This document shows positions 32,949 through 43,641 of a stretch of 64,000 bases of DNA, one piece after another. A program made the translations under genes and the position numbers. This DNA is from Sabellastarte sp. h YS-2021 (taxonomy: Eukaryota; Annelida; Polychaeta; Sabellida; Sabellidae). How positions within the stretch are numbered: position 1 is the first letter of the stretch; every line of letters starts with the position of its first letter. The stretch spans positions 10,578,496 to 10,642,495 of the forward strand of contig OZ024936.1 of NCBI GenBank assembly GCA_964017235.1, written 5' to 3'. The notes under the pieces are model-generated. The model searched no databases, was not told the DNA's origin, and saw only the letters and a program-made list of their open reading frames with translations.

Positions 32949-33656
32949 ATGGCTTCTCTTACATCCCATCGTACTTGTGTTCACATGTAAGTGTGCCGCA
33001 TATATTGGCGAAAAATATGAGGGTAGTCTGGTAGTGGGGTAGCAGAGATCTGCCAGTGCAAACAAGAAAGTCAGTACTTGAACATCAAAGAACAGACTGT
33101 GAGTAGCTACAGGCCTACAGTGGGTTAATATGGGTGCAAGGTACACATTAGTGTATTATATATTAAGCCTCTCTTACATCCCATTGTACGTGCACGTACG
33201 TCCTGGTTACAGATAAAAATCGGCTGATTTGCAAGGGACCCTCAAGGTACACTTGCGATTTTATAACAGAATCTCAAGGTCGCACAGACCTCGCAATGGA
33301 AATTGACATGCACATTTTCTCTACGTGCACACAGTGTGTTCATTAATATTTAACTAGTGACACTCTTTTCTTCTTGTTTTCACATGTAAATCTCTGCTAT
33401 CCCACTACCAGGCTACATTCATGTTTTTCAACAGTATTTACAACACACTTACGTCTGCATACATGTACGACGGGATGTAAGAGAGGCTTTATAGGAATCA
33501 CACAGAGAAAATGCGCAAAGTTTCATTGTGGGGTCCGTGCGACCTTGATATTCTGTTATAAAATTACAAGTGTAGCTGAAGTGTCCCTTGCAATTAAGCC
33601 GATTTTTCTCTTAACCAGGATGTACACGAACATACGATGGGATGTAAGAGAGGCTT
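32949..33656. mobile_element. MITE with an inverted copy of itself nested inside (outer copy)
   Basis: Termini are GGCTTCTCTTACATCCCATC at the left and GATGGGATGTAAGAGAGGC at the right. Left subterminal sequence (TAAGTGTG..GTAGTGGGGTAGCAGAGAT) matches, in reverse, the right end of the inner element at 33,395-33,495. Right subterminal sequence (GCGACCTTGATATTCTGTT) matches, in reverse, the left end of the inner element at 33,165-33,300. Removing the inner copy leaves an outer element of about 380 bases. No coding capacity. Confidence 0.8.
33165..33495. mobile_element. MITE, inner nested copy
   Basis: Flanked by AGCCTCTCTTACATCCC and its complement GGGATGTAAGAGAGGCT. It is about 330 bases long and opposite in orientation to the outer copy into which it inserted. 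Two ends of each orientation share the 16-base tip CCTCTCTTACATCCC. Family not recognised. Confidence 0.8.
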
Positions 33657-33700
33657 ATCTTATATCACATATGCCTTGGTTTTATTGGTTGCATAGATAA
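33374..33700 (+). other. Apparent ORF inside the MITE, not a gene
   Basis: The open frame of 108 codons spans the inner and outer MITE termini. Its translation is that of repeat DNA, with no conserved domain. Confidence 0.4.
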
Positions 33701-33775
33701 AGAATTGAGATTTTAAAACATTTGTAAAACTGACCTAAGCCATATCTGTGGATTTTTGTAAGATGGCTCTGGACT

Positions 33776-34330
33776 GGTATTAATGAAGGGCCTTAGACTT
33801 AGCTAGGTTGTAGGCTTAAATCCAGTCTTAAAGTTAAGACTTCTGTCTCAGCTAAGTTTTGTTTTAAAACCGTATTCACAAAGGGTGACTTAGGTAAGGT
33901 TTTCTGTGAGATGTGACCTTTCTTTTCTATTCAAACTATACTATTGGTCACATATATCCTTCATTTAATGCATTGTATCTAAGGAAAAGTGCTGTTTTGA
34001 AATGGAAAACCTTGTTACCACATATAAACTTCCCGAATACTACTGTAGTGAAGTGTTCTGTATAATTATACTTTATTTACAGCCATTTCAAATTTTGAAG
34101 TGGAGAAAAGTTTATGGCGGCCATATTTAAGTCCTCTTTACAAAATTTAAGCCCACCTCCAACCAGTGTTAAAGTTGAGCCCTTGGCTAAGCCTAAGACC
34201 AGCCTTAAATTCTTTGTGAATACCACAAAGCTTAAGACAAAAGTCTTAGCAGGTTTTGGGCAGAATGTGGAGACAAAAGTCTCAACTTTAAGCCTAACCC
34301 CTTCTAAGACCTTTCGTGAATACAGGCCCT
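33776..34330. mobile_element. Inverted-repeat element related to 35,438-36,142
   Basis: The left end (about 33,776-33,870) holds TCCAGTCTTAAAGTTAAGAC and GACTTCTGTCTCAGCTAAG. The right end in reverse (34,328-34,225) holds GTATTCACGAAAGGTCTTAG and GTTGAGACTTTTGTCTC. Both resemble the long termini of the element at 35,438. No transposase. Confidence 0.55.
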
Positions 34331-34460
34331 GGGGCGGATTTCACGAAAGGTCTTATCCTGGTCTCAGGCTCAAACTTGAGACTTCTGTGTCAAATTATTG
34401 GCACAATTTACTTGAGCCCATGGACTCAGCCTTAATGGATTTCACAAAAGGTCTCAGGTG
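34331..34460. repeat. Single arm of the same inverted-repeat family
   Basis: Contains two direct copies of GGATTTCACRAAAGGTCT-type sequence about 100 bases apart (near 34,337 and 34,437), like the internally repeated arm of the element at 35,438. The opposite arm is not found. Confidence 0.45.
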
Positions 34461-34543
34461 TGTTTTTCTTTCAGTGTTAGTACATGTGTACATGTGCACT
34501 TATTTTGTACCTAATACTAAAATTACGTCATTAAATTGGCAAT

Positions 34544-34653
34544 TTCTTTATTGTAACACTGTTAATGATCAGTGAAGTCAGTAAATTTTGTAAAACCGTT
34601 CTTTATTGTAACACTGTTAATGACTAGTAAAGTCAGTAAAGTTTGTTTAGGCA
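34544..34653 (+). repeat. 55-base tandem duplication
   Basis: TTCTTTATTGTAACACTGTT followed by AATGA..AGT.AAGTCAGTAAA occurs twice, starting at 34,544 and 34,599, with some divergence in the second half. Confidence 0.8.
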
Positions 34654-34654
34654 A

Positions 34655-35075
34655 CCGGCCCCTGATTATGATTGTGTACTGTATTATCTTTTCTGTGGAG
34701 TCAAACCCTGTGTACTAAATGTTAATAAACATAACATTTAATAACTGGAAATCACTCACAGAGTGAGAAAATTCAGTTATTGTTTATTCAGTATGCGAGA
34801 GTAATCTTTCTTAAAATATAGACCTCACTTCCTTGTGTCTGTCTACATAGAAAATTTCCTGAATATTGGTTCACTACGTTTGGAGTAGTGTCAGTTAGAA
34901 AGAAAAAAAATGTCATCATACACAAGTTTTTCAGTGGGAATCATTTAATCTCCTTGAGATGGCAACTGAACTGAATTTATGCCACTCGACACAAGAATCC
35001 CAGGAATAGAACTCCCACCTACACTCAGAGCTTCTCATACAATGAAATATAGTTTTAGCGGCCACTGTATAATAA
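34655..35075 (+). repeat. Interspersed repeat of unknown class, copy 2
   Basis: Collinear with 8440-8910 in the same orientation (see that entry). It ends near the target site of the SINE at 35,091. Confidence 0.5.
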
Positions 35076-35090
35076 CACTCAAGTGCATCA

Positions 35091-35324
35091 TTTATTTATT
35101 TTGTGTTTTTACGTCGCTTTCAACACTGTACAGGTCATATCACGACGGCTAGTTGGAAGGGCAGAGGAAACCAGTACACACAGTTCGTCAGGGTTCTGTA
35201 CTGTAAACTGCCAACCACCGGCAAGCAACTACCAGCTTTCCCACTTGAGGCCGTGCCGGGAACCGAACCCCTGGTCTCAGAGGTGGGAGGCGAGAGTGTT
35301 ACCACTCTGCCACTGTGGCCCTCC
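35091..35324 (-). mobile_element. tRNA-derived SINE, complete copy 3
   Basis: Best preserved copy. The reverse strand starts GGGCCACAGTGGCAGAGTGG (A box), has GGGGTTCGGTTCCC (B box), and ends with GCGACGTAAAAACAC and AAATAAATAAAT. A 10-base duplication AAGTGCATCA flanks it at 35,081-35,090 and 35,325-35,334. The flank CAAGTGCATCA is identical at both sides. Confidence 0.88.
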
Positions 35325-35437
35325 AAGTGCATCAACTATGTCAATAAAAATTTTAAAAATCTAGCCAATACTAATTGAAATGCAAATGGAGTGATCTCCA
35401 GCTCAAACCAAAGCTAGACCATTCCCCACTTCCTTAT

Positions 35438-36142
35438 CTGGGCCGGGATTCACAAAAGGTCTTAAGTTTAGGCAATTTTTTTGCTTAGAACAGTCTTAAA
35501 GTTATGACTTTTGTCTTAGCTAAGATTTCTCTTAAATTGGGATTCACAAAAAGTGCTCAGCAAAATCTTAGCTGAGACAAAATTTGTGCAAAAAGTCTTA
35601 ACTACTTTGAATTGAAATTAACAAATTTTAGTAAAACAAAACCATTTTTTATCAATAAATACACCAAACATGCTGTTTAAAATTATAAAACAAATTTAAT
35701 ACTTTTTTTGTAAAATTATGTAAAAATAGTAGTCTTTGTGTTTTATTGTGAGTCAGCCATTTTTATGACAGTATTTTTTACTACAAGAAGGTAAAATGTA
35801 GAAATTTATAGGTAACTAAATGATGTAAATTTATTTTACAATCCACAGAAATTACTTTTATAGGAAGTATAGATCCCCATAGTATATTTTTTATTGGCAT
35901 AACAAAGGGTAAAATGTTGATATATGCAATGGAATATTTTAAAAATGACATAAGACTGCCCTGCAGTGGTCTTAAAGTTATGACAAAATCTAAGACAAAT
36001 TTTTGTCTAAGACCTTTTGTGAATCCCATTTTGTCTAAGCAAAAAAAGTCTTAACTTTATGACAAAATTCTTGCACAGTTAAGAGTTTTCTCCTAAAGTT
36101 ATAAAATTTTTTGCTTAAGACCTTTTATGAATCCCGGCCCAG
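35438..36142. mobile_element. Non-autonomous DNA element with long, internally repeated inverted ends
   Basis: Tips are CTGGGCCGGGATTCACAAAA and its complement (the right tip reads TTTTATGAATCCCGGCCCAG), followed by GGTCTTAAG. Each arm has a second copy of GGGATTCACAAAA about 100-130 bases in (35,539 and, reversed, 36,030). The central part holds no conserved frame. Relatives lie at 33,776-34,460. Confidence 0.75.
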
Positions 36143-36460
36143 GAGCTGTGATTGGCTCAAATCTCTCAGAAAATAATCATTCCCCACCTAATGATAATCC
36201 TACCTGCAGCCTGAATTTCTGAAAATATGCCTTTTCTTCAAAAACGGGCCATAAAATTAGCAGCAAATTCACTGGAAAAAAAAATTTGACCCAATCTGTT
36301 ACGATTGACATGAATAAGCGTTAAACTTTGACCCCTCCCGATAATCAAAGCCACTGTGATGACTGTAATCATGACCATAGTTTTATGATCACATGTGGTT
36401 TATAGTGCAGCTTGTTTATTAGCTAGGACATTGTGTATTGTTGCAGTGCTTTAGCTACTT
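36143..36460. other. Non-coding stretch
   Basis: No feature recognised. Confidence 0.3.
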
Positions 36461-36650
36461 GTTACCTCTGCCAGTGAGATTTTCTGATCATTTAATTATG
36501 TATGCATGCTTACAAGAGTGCAAAAAAATACTGCTGCACAGATTTACATCAAATTTCCAAGGTAGGTGGGAGTTACTCTTAAACAGAACTGATTTAATTT
36601 TGGAAATGATCCAAAATCAAATTTAGATCCAAGATTAAAATTCAGATAAG
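36461..36650 (+). repeat. Interspersed repeat with CTGCACAGATTTACATCAAA body, copy 3
   Basis: GTTACCTCTGCCAGTGAGAT, CTGCACAGATTTACATCAAA, GGAAATGATCCAAAATCAAA and AGATCCAAGATTAAAATTCA. This is the same family as 6127 and 21,020, better preserved in the body than the others. Confidence 0.5.
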
Positions 36651-36779
36651 GAGTTTTCAACATTGTACTTAGTGATAGTCAAGATGTGGGACCCTTGGTA
36701 CAGGTGTGTGATGTAAGTCCTGTTTTATAGGATGTGACCTAAAAGTATAGATATTGTGACCTAAAAATAAAGATATTGT

Positions 36780-37310
36780 TGAGACACCATAATTTTTTCC
36801 AAACTAAATTTGTGCCCTGTATCAGCACGAAAGTTAGGGATCATTATTTTGTGTCAACCAGCAAAAACTTTTTACATTGTATTAGTTTTAAATATAAGAA
36901 ATATACCAAACTGGTTGTCTTCAAAGAAATATATGGTGCCGCTTCAGGATACGCCTCAAGTTTTAACTGAACCTGTTCTCATTTCAAAAGCCCAAAATGC
37001 GTTCTTAAAAGGGCGTTTTATTGGAGACTGTACCAGCCTTGTCTATCATATTATGCAATATTTTGAACATAACAATTTAACAGGGCAGCTAATGCTAGTT
37101 GATTTTCAGAAAGCTTTTGACTTGGTTTCTTGGTCTTTCCCAAACAGAGTACTTAAAATGTATAATTTTGGCAATGAATTTTGTAAATAGATTAACATGT
37201 TCAACACTGATATTGAGGCGTTTATACTTTAATCTGTTTTTTTTGTCAAGTACATATGTATTTCCATATTTTAGGCAAAGATTATTATCTACACTTAATT
37301 AGGTTACATG
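36780..37310 (+). mobile_element. L1/Tx1-like LINE reverse transcriptase fragment
   Basis: The plus strand at 36,960-37,190 reads SKAQNAFLKGRFIGDCTSLV and GQLMLVDFQKAFDLVSW, the fingers and motif A region of an L1/Tx1-like reverse transcriptase; compare LMLVDFEKAFDSISW in the element at 38,496-42,124. It is interrupted by stops after 37,190 and is probably a short 5'- and 3'-truncated piece. Confidence 0.72.
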
Positions 37311-37457
37311 TCCTATTTTGGTATTTTGAACAAAATGACATGATATAGAATTGGAGAAGTCTTGGAGAAAATAACTGAGACATGTTTAACTCAAGCAAAA
37401 ATTGACCATTCATAAAGCTCACTCCATTGGAATTTTCACTGATCCTGAAACTAACTA
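37311..37457. other. Non-coding stretch
   Basis: Could be the degraded end of the LINE fragment; nothing firm. Confidence 0.3.
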
Positions 37458-37559
37458 CACTCCTACACACAAGTTCCCAGATCAGCTCAAATCTGAGGAA
37501 AATCCAGATCTCTTTATCTGATCCCAGGGTAATAAAACTGGTACTTGTGTGTAGGAGTG
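37458..37559. mobile_element. About 100-base MITE with 4-base target duplication
   Basis: Terminal inverted repeats CACTCCTACACACAAGT and its complement at the right, flanked on both sides by ACTA (37,454-37,457 and 37,560-37,563). The length leaves no coding potential. Confidence 0.7.
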
Positions 37560-37911
37560 ACTAATATAAACATTTAGGCTGAAGGTATCAATTTCCTTTA
37601 TGGACAATACTGAATACTGAATATGTTGTCAGTCCATTCTATTAAGTGAACAATGCATGATCATGTATATTTTATGTGTTCACCCACTAATGCTTTGTTG
37701 CTAGTTTTTTTTTCTCTCATATATTTTATTAGCCCTTTTTTTACAATATTCAACTAACCCTCGGAGGGGCGAGGGCAACAAACCCCCCATCAATTTTATA
37801 CTCATAGTTCATTACATCAAGTTAAACACAAGAAAGATTTTATATAACAAATAAATAAAGATGCTTACACATTAGACAGAATTATGCTTATACATTAGAG
37901 AGGTTTATAAA
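37560..37911. other. Non-coding stretch
   Basis: AT-rich; may be 3' sequence of a LINE. No clear feature. Confidence 0.3.
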
Positions 37912-38279
37912 TACCGTAAATGACCCATTTAGTGCATAGTGCGCCAAGGAAAGAATATTTTTATTTAATATTTGGTGGGAAAAAGTTCCCCTTTTGGCGT
38001 ACCCATCATGAGACACTTTCTGGGATGAAGTATAGTCAATCCGGTAAGAATAACGGTGTTCCGACATTTAGAATCTACTAAAGATACCCACTTCCTGTAA
38101 ATATTGGGTAGATATAAGCAAACCCGAAATCCATGGCAAAAGTGTCAATTTATTAAGAAAAAATATGCACAATACATAAAAAATATGTGGATATTGTGCA
38201 CTGTCGCCGACGATATTGCCGGGAAAAAAGATAGGGTGCGGTTACAAGGGTGGATGGGCTAAATAGGTCATTTACGGTA
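37912..38279. mobile_element. Inverted-repeat element with TACCGTAAATGACC ends
   Basis: The left end TACCGTAAATGACCCATTTA and the right end, the complement of TACCGTAAATGACCTATTTA, differ at one base over 21 positions. The 368-base interior has no conserved frame. The element lies 217 bases beyond the coding end of the Tx1-like LINE. Confidence 0.72.
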
Positions 38280-38495
38280 CGTTACTCATTCAATACATGT
38301 CATCTGAAGTTGGTTGTGCATTTGCATAGGTGTTACAGGTTTCACATGTCAAAAATCATTCAACAAAATTGTAAACACTGACCACTTTTCCATAAATATT
38401 TCGGTACGCATTTCTATTTTAGACAAGTACTTTTGTTCCTTATACATATTGTTTACAAATCTTAGAAAACCTGAAATATTCAACTTTGTATGCTT

Positions 38496-39440
38496 TCATG
38501 AACATTGGAAAATATAATATTTAGCTGTAATACTAAGTATATTGACTAGGTGATTAGGTGTCTCTAATTCCCAATTCCCAAAAATGACTGTACTTGAACT
38601 TAATACTATTTCAACCTTTAAGACTTGTTTTATCCATACTTTAATATCGCTCCAATAATGAGAGCTTTCTTCACATGAAACAAATAAATGGTAAAGTGTT
38701 TCTTCATTTTCATTACAAAGGCCACATGTAGGTGAGGTAGATAATTTAATTTTATGTAGATAATGTTTTACACCTATTAATCTAAATATGATTTTATATT
38801 GAAACCAGATTAGAGAATTATCTTTTATTGAAAAGAAACAAATTTTATGTATGTTTTTCCAGGAAATCAGATCTAACGATATATTTAAATTTGTTTCCCA
38901 CTTGTATAGACACCTTAGATCTCTGGTTGATTTTTCAGTTTTCAAGAGGTCATAGAAATCTTTGCTTCCTTTTTTAGATTTACAGAGTAATTTAATGTGA
39001 TTGTGGTAATAGGGCCGTTGGATATTTTCCAGTGTAGCTGCATGGTTCAACATGTATTTTTTTAAACTTGAGATCATTCTGTAGCAAGAAAGAAAGTCTA
39101 TATGGAAGTTAAAATTCAAAGCAATGCTTTCTTTCGTCATAAGCTCCCCATTGGCACTTATAAGATCAATCGGTGAAATAATTCCTTTAGAGTATAATTG
39201 TAGTATGATAGTAGTTGTGTCACAGATAAGTGGATTATACCAAAGAGGCCCCAGGTTTGTGTTGTAATAACCATTATTTTCAGATATGCTTTTAATTAGA
39301 TTGTGCCAAGCTAAAATGACGTCTTTCCAGAACTGGTTATTCATTTTTTGAGCAATAGAAAAACTCCAGCTGGATCCAAAAAAATAGTACATTGTTAACT
39401 GAGCCAGCAAACAAGGGTACCAAATGTATCCATGGAGCAC
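38496..39440 (-). pseudogene. C-terminal part of Tx1-like LINE with zf-RVT
   Basis: An open frame of 314 residues. Near its C-terminus is CGLCNENEETLYHLFVSCEE followed by SSHYW, the zinc-binding reverse-transcriptase C-terminal motif found in L1/Tx1-like and plant LINEs. The N-terminal part carries the LWYNPLI segment. It overlaps the previous frame at 39,337-39,440, which marks a frameshift near 39,400. Confidence 0.82.
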
Positions 39441-41107
39441 AAGTATTTTTATATAAGCGACGAACCCAAGATATTTTTAAACCCTTGATAAAGCAAATAG
39501 GATCTAGCATTTTTAATCCTCCTTGTATATATCCCCTAGTAAGTTGTTTTCTATTTATTTTATCAGGTTTATCTTCCCAAATAAATTTATAAAACATGTT
39601 ATTCAGCTCCTTTATTAATATTATTTGAGGGTTCGGAATAGACATAAATATATGATTGAACTTCGGTAAAATTAAGGTTTTCAAAATGGTTACTTTGCCA
39701 ATGGGTGTTAAGTAACGTCTCTTCCATTTTTTGAGCTCTTTTTCAACTTTATTGACTATACTTAAGATCAATCATTTTGTCTAAATCTACTGCAAAAGTT
39801 ATGCCCAATAAATCAAACTCTGTCACGCCCCAAGTCAGGCATTTTCCAATGTCAAATTTGTCCTTACAATATCTTTTTTTCCCAATCGATATCAACTTTG
39901 TTTTGTCAGTGTTTACTTTGAGTCCAGACATGGACCCTTACACTTCCAACATATTTAATGCTGCCATCAGGGACCTTCTTGTACCATCCAGTATTATAGT
40001 GGTGTCATCAGCGAATTGTGTCAGTCTAAATTCAGTATTTCCCACCTTTATACCTCTTACAGATTGATTGTATTTCAACATTAAATTTAATATTTGTGCA
40101 CATATAATAAATAGATATGGTGCGATGGGATCACCTTGGCGACAACCTTTTTCGATATTTATAAAGCTAGACATCACCCCAAATTGCATGATAGTTGCTT
40201 TGATATTTTTGTTGAAAGTATGAATCCATTTTATGATACTTGGTCCAAAGCCGAGGAGCTTCAAAACTGAATATAAAAAGTTCCAAGAGATGGAATCGAA
40301 GGCTTTTTCAAAATCTACGAGCATCAAAAGACTGGGATGTTTCTTTCCTCAGCAATGCTCATTAGGCCATAGATTAAACAAGTACTGTCACCGATATACC
40401 GTCCACTGATAAAACCTGATTGTTCTGGAGATATAATATGGCCTAGGAACTTCTTAATACGGTTAGCAATTGCGCTAGAACCAATTTTATATATGACCGA
40501 TTGTATGCCAATTCTTTATAAATTGCCTTGGTTTGTCTCCTTTGGGGAGACAAGTGATAATACACTGACGGAGTGATAGAGACATTTCTCCATACTCATA
40601 AGCATGGTTCATTGCTCTAAGAATGAAGAATTTGAGTTTCCCCCCCAAAAAAAACCCATCAATACCAGGAGTTTTTCCATTTTTCATTATTTTTAAAGCA
40701 TTGCTCAACTCAGTAATTTTAAGGGGTCCTTCAAGTTCCTGGGATTGATTTTCTGACAAACGAGTTACATTATTGTAAAAGAACATATCATTAAAATTGG
40801 CTTCCCACAAGTTATTGTCTTTGTTCATGAATAAATTTTGATAGAAGTCTTTTATTGAAGTAAGAATTTCTGTTTGGTTGGTAATAACTTCCCCACTGAG
40901 TTTTTGTATGTGTTTCATTGTTTTCTCAAGATAGTTTGAGCGTTCCAGAGCACAAAAATACTTTGATGGTTTTTCTCCATCTTTCAACCACTGTACCCTC
41001 GATCTGACATAAGCCCCTTTGACCTTGTTTTCCCTGAGTCCTTGAAGTTCAATTCTTAATCCCTCTAGTTCAGCCATATTATTACTTATGTTCGAGTTTT
41101 CTAGCAA
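39337..41107 (-). pseudogene. Reverse transcriptase of the Tx1-like LINE
   Basis: Frames in order. At 41,107-40,487 is the linker and fingers region with KTPGIDG and ITCLPKGDKPRQFIKNW. At 40,327-39,938 is LVDFEKAFDSISW (motif A), GCRQGDPIAPYLF (motif B) and FADD (motif C), ending in an in-frame stop. At 39,931-39,749 is MSGLKVNTDKTK. At 39,771-39,337 is KWKRRYLTPIGKVTILKTLI. Breaks lie near 40,500 (a small deletion), 40,330, 39,938 (stop in the same frame) and 39,770. Inactive. Confidence 0.82.
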
Positions 41108-41302
41108 TTTAATGTCAGATATAAGTTGTTGTTCTCTAGTTTCTTGACATTTTTTTTATTAGAGGCATATTTGATAGTCTCCCCCCCTGATTCTAAGGAG
41201 TAACATTTCCAGAAATTCACTATCGTTTAGCTTGATATGAAGGTCGGTATCTGCTATTTGATGTATGTTGTCTAAATTGTACACAGGAACAGCGTAATCT
41301 TT

Positions 41303-42124
41303 TTAAACTAAATCTATTAAGTTATTGACCAATTCTAAGTAGTTCGAATCTTTTAGGAGGGAACAATTGAACTTCCAAACTCCTTTTCCTTTGGTAAATT
41401 TACAGAAAACCAAATTTATTTCAACAATAGAATGATCTGTACGGTATCCAGGTTTTATTTGGCAGCTATCGATGTAATCTAAAAGTCCATTTGTGACAAT
41501 AATATAGTCTAAACAAGCTTGCTGCATAGGTCTTTTTCTGCGCCATGTGTAACTTTTAGTTTCTATATGTAGATATCTGAACACATCAGTCATATTACAA
41601 GTGTTCATCAGTTGCAAGAGCAACTCACGTGATTTCGGGTTATTGACATGTTTATATTGATAGGTGTCAAAGGAAGGATCTAATGCCAAATTGTAATCTC
41701 CACAGACTATAATGTGATCAGTTTCACTAGAAGTAATCAAGTCTTTTATCTGACTGAAAAATTCCGAACAGTCTGAATTTGGTGCATAGATGTTAATTAC
41801 TTTAACAGTACAGTCATTTAATGATAAGTCCACCGAAATAAGATTCCCAAAAGTATCACTGAAAGTGGATATAATATTATATTCAAATGTTGATCTAAAC
41901 AAGATTGCCACTCCTCTTGAGTTTGAGCATTTTCCATTTATCACACAGTCCCCCTTCCATAATTGCTTAATCAGTTTCAAATCCATGTCTAACCAGTGAG
42001 TATCTTGTAGGCAAATTATTCCTGCTCCTAAATTTCCTAAATAGTGCAAGACATCATTCCTTTTCTCCTTACCTCTTAGACCTTGACAATTCACTGACAA
42101 CACCTTAATACTGTCACTTGACAT
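41303..42124 (-). pseudogene. AP endonuclease domain of the Tx1-like LINE
   Basis: An open frame of 273 residues with the endonuclease/exonuclease/phosphatase fold motifs VLSVNCQGLRG, ICLQDTHW (glutamate replaced by aspartate as in many Tx1-like elements), INIYAPN, IIVCGDYNLALDP, LDYII and YRTDHSIVEI. The start at 42,124 gives MSSDSIKVLSVNCQG, a plausible ORF2 N-terminus. This domain nicks target DNA for target-primed reverse transcription. Frames break between 41,303 and 41,107. Confidence 0.85.
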
Positions 42125-42797
42125 GAGTGTCTACTTTCCCCATTGGCAGCCCGACAGTACAACATGCAACACATTTAGCTTTAAAGTTGCCCATATTTGT
42201 TAGACAGTTGAAATTCTCATCTATAAAGTTATAATTTATACACATAATGAGAGCACAGAAATATAACAAAGAAAGAAAAACTATATACAAAAATGAAAAA
42301 AGTAAATAAAAAAGAAAACGGAGCATGTAGATATTGTGAATGTTTTCTGAGCAAAAGAAATCTAAAAAGTAAAGGATAGGGACAAGTACGTGTTATTAAT
42401 GTTTTCCTAAATAATATAGTCTGAGGGAAGCATGACAAATATCAATATAGTAACCGCTCTATGTCATTAGAATCCTAGAGAAAAGTTAATTTCATCACTG
42501 CCTTATATTTTATGTGTGTAAGACATATGCAACATTGGTATTAATCTTAATAGAAAGGCTTGTACCATTTTTATCCATAGAAAGAATAAACACAGAGATA
42601 CCCAAATAATTGAAATGACTGAAAACTTCACCAAAGTACAATGGTGTAGATTGATAGTGTACTGCCATTTTTTAATATATACACTAATAACAAAGCTACT
42701 GATTCAATATTTTGTCATATGAAGGATACTGATAAACATTAAGACTCAACTAGTATGAAGTCATAAATAGTTCAACTAGATTGAGCTACAGTATGAA
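42125..42797. other. 5' flank of the Tx1-like LINE
   Basis: Non-coding; small reverse frames at 42,114-42,438 have no features. ORF1 of the LINE is not recognisable. Confidence 0.35.
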
Positions 42798-43009
42798 ATG
42801 TTGTTAAGACAAGCTTATTATTCACAATGTACTTGTATAGCAGTTACATGTTTTTATAATGTGCTCATTCACTTGCTGAACAAAAAAACTCACGTCTTAG
42901 GTGTAAAAATTCATACTCAGAGAACATTCAGTAATTGTTTTTTCCTTACATTTTTTCTAAATTATTATGAGAAGGCTATACTACAGTCACAAAATGTAGC
43001 TGTCTTTAA

Positions 43010-43095
43010 ACTGATTACTGTTTACTGTAGTCAGTTATTATGTCCAATAAATACTGATTACTGTTTACTGTAGTCAGTTATTATGTCCAATAAAT
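43010..43095 (+). repeat. 43-base perfect tandem duplication in the array
   Basis: ACTGATTACTGTTTACTGTA, then GTCAGTTATTATGTCCAATA and AAT, appears twice without change at 43,010-43,052 and 43,053-43,095. It is the most recent duplication inside the degenerate array. Confidence 0.9.
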
Positions 43096-43477
43096 ACTGT
43101 AAAGCTAGTAGTCTGATATTTTATTATCCACCACGTGACGTATTTGCTCTAAATACAGGGAAATACAGACCGGGATGTATTTTTTTGGTATACACCAGCG
43201 CCCCAGTACTATGGATACTGAGTGTGAATAACTTCCAGTTTTTCAACAATATCTCGGAAACTATTAACTTACAATTATGTATTATATATCATTAGAAAGG
43301 TGTTCTTTCAGCGCTTCTGCTCATATGAATTACATAAAAATCTATGCAGAAATAATTGAGATATTGCAAGTTAAAGATTAAAGTTTTAAAATTCACTGTT
43401 GCCTGTGCTTTTTGATAGTCTTTTTTACATTCTCTTATTAAATATTCATCTTATTTCACCCATAATGCATACAAATG

Positions 43478-43641
43478 GTATAATAAAAGTAAAACATCCC
43501 TCATCAGACAAATACAGAAAAAATATATCACTCATGAGGATTAACAATATAATACTCGTGCTGCGCACTCGTATAATATTGTTATCTTCATTCGTGATAT
43601 ATTTTTTCTGTATTTGTGATACGGGATGTTTTCCTATTATA
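43478..43641. mobile_element. Hairpin (palindromic) MITE
   Basis: Nearly the whole stretch is one inverted repeat. The left arm has ACATCCC, GACAAATACAGAAAAAATAT, ATCACTCATGAGG and ATAATACTCG; the right arm has the complements CGTATAAT, GATATATTTTTTCTGTATTT and GGGATGT. The loop, near 43,560, is about ten bases (TGCTGCGCAC). Arms are about 70 bases. The two overlapping ORFs on opposite strands are products of the symmetry. Confidence 0.85.

Larger units (their letters stand above)
38496..42124 (-). mobile_element. L1/Tx1-like LINE, full ORF2 but frameshifted
   Basis: The reverse strand encodes endonuclease (42,124-41,303), reverse transcriptase (41,107-39,337) and a C-terminal zinc-knuckle region (39,440-38,496) in order, broken by frame changes and stops. 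Strongest motifs are FADDTTIILDG in the palm (about 39,980) and QGDPIAPYLFIICAQIL. A partner fragment of the same type lies on the plus strand at 45,600-46,620. No ORF1 was recognised upstream. Confidence 0.85.

Noticed and set aside
34114..34575. 153-codon plus-strand frame
   Set aside because: It translates inverted-repeat element DNA (33,776-34,460) rather than a gene.
42114..42438. Short reverse frames rich in F and L
   Set aside because: Low-complexity AT-rich DNA; could not be recognised as the ORF1 of the adjacent LINE.
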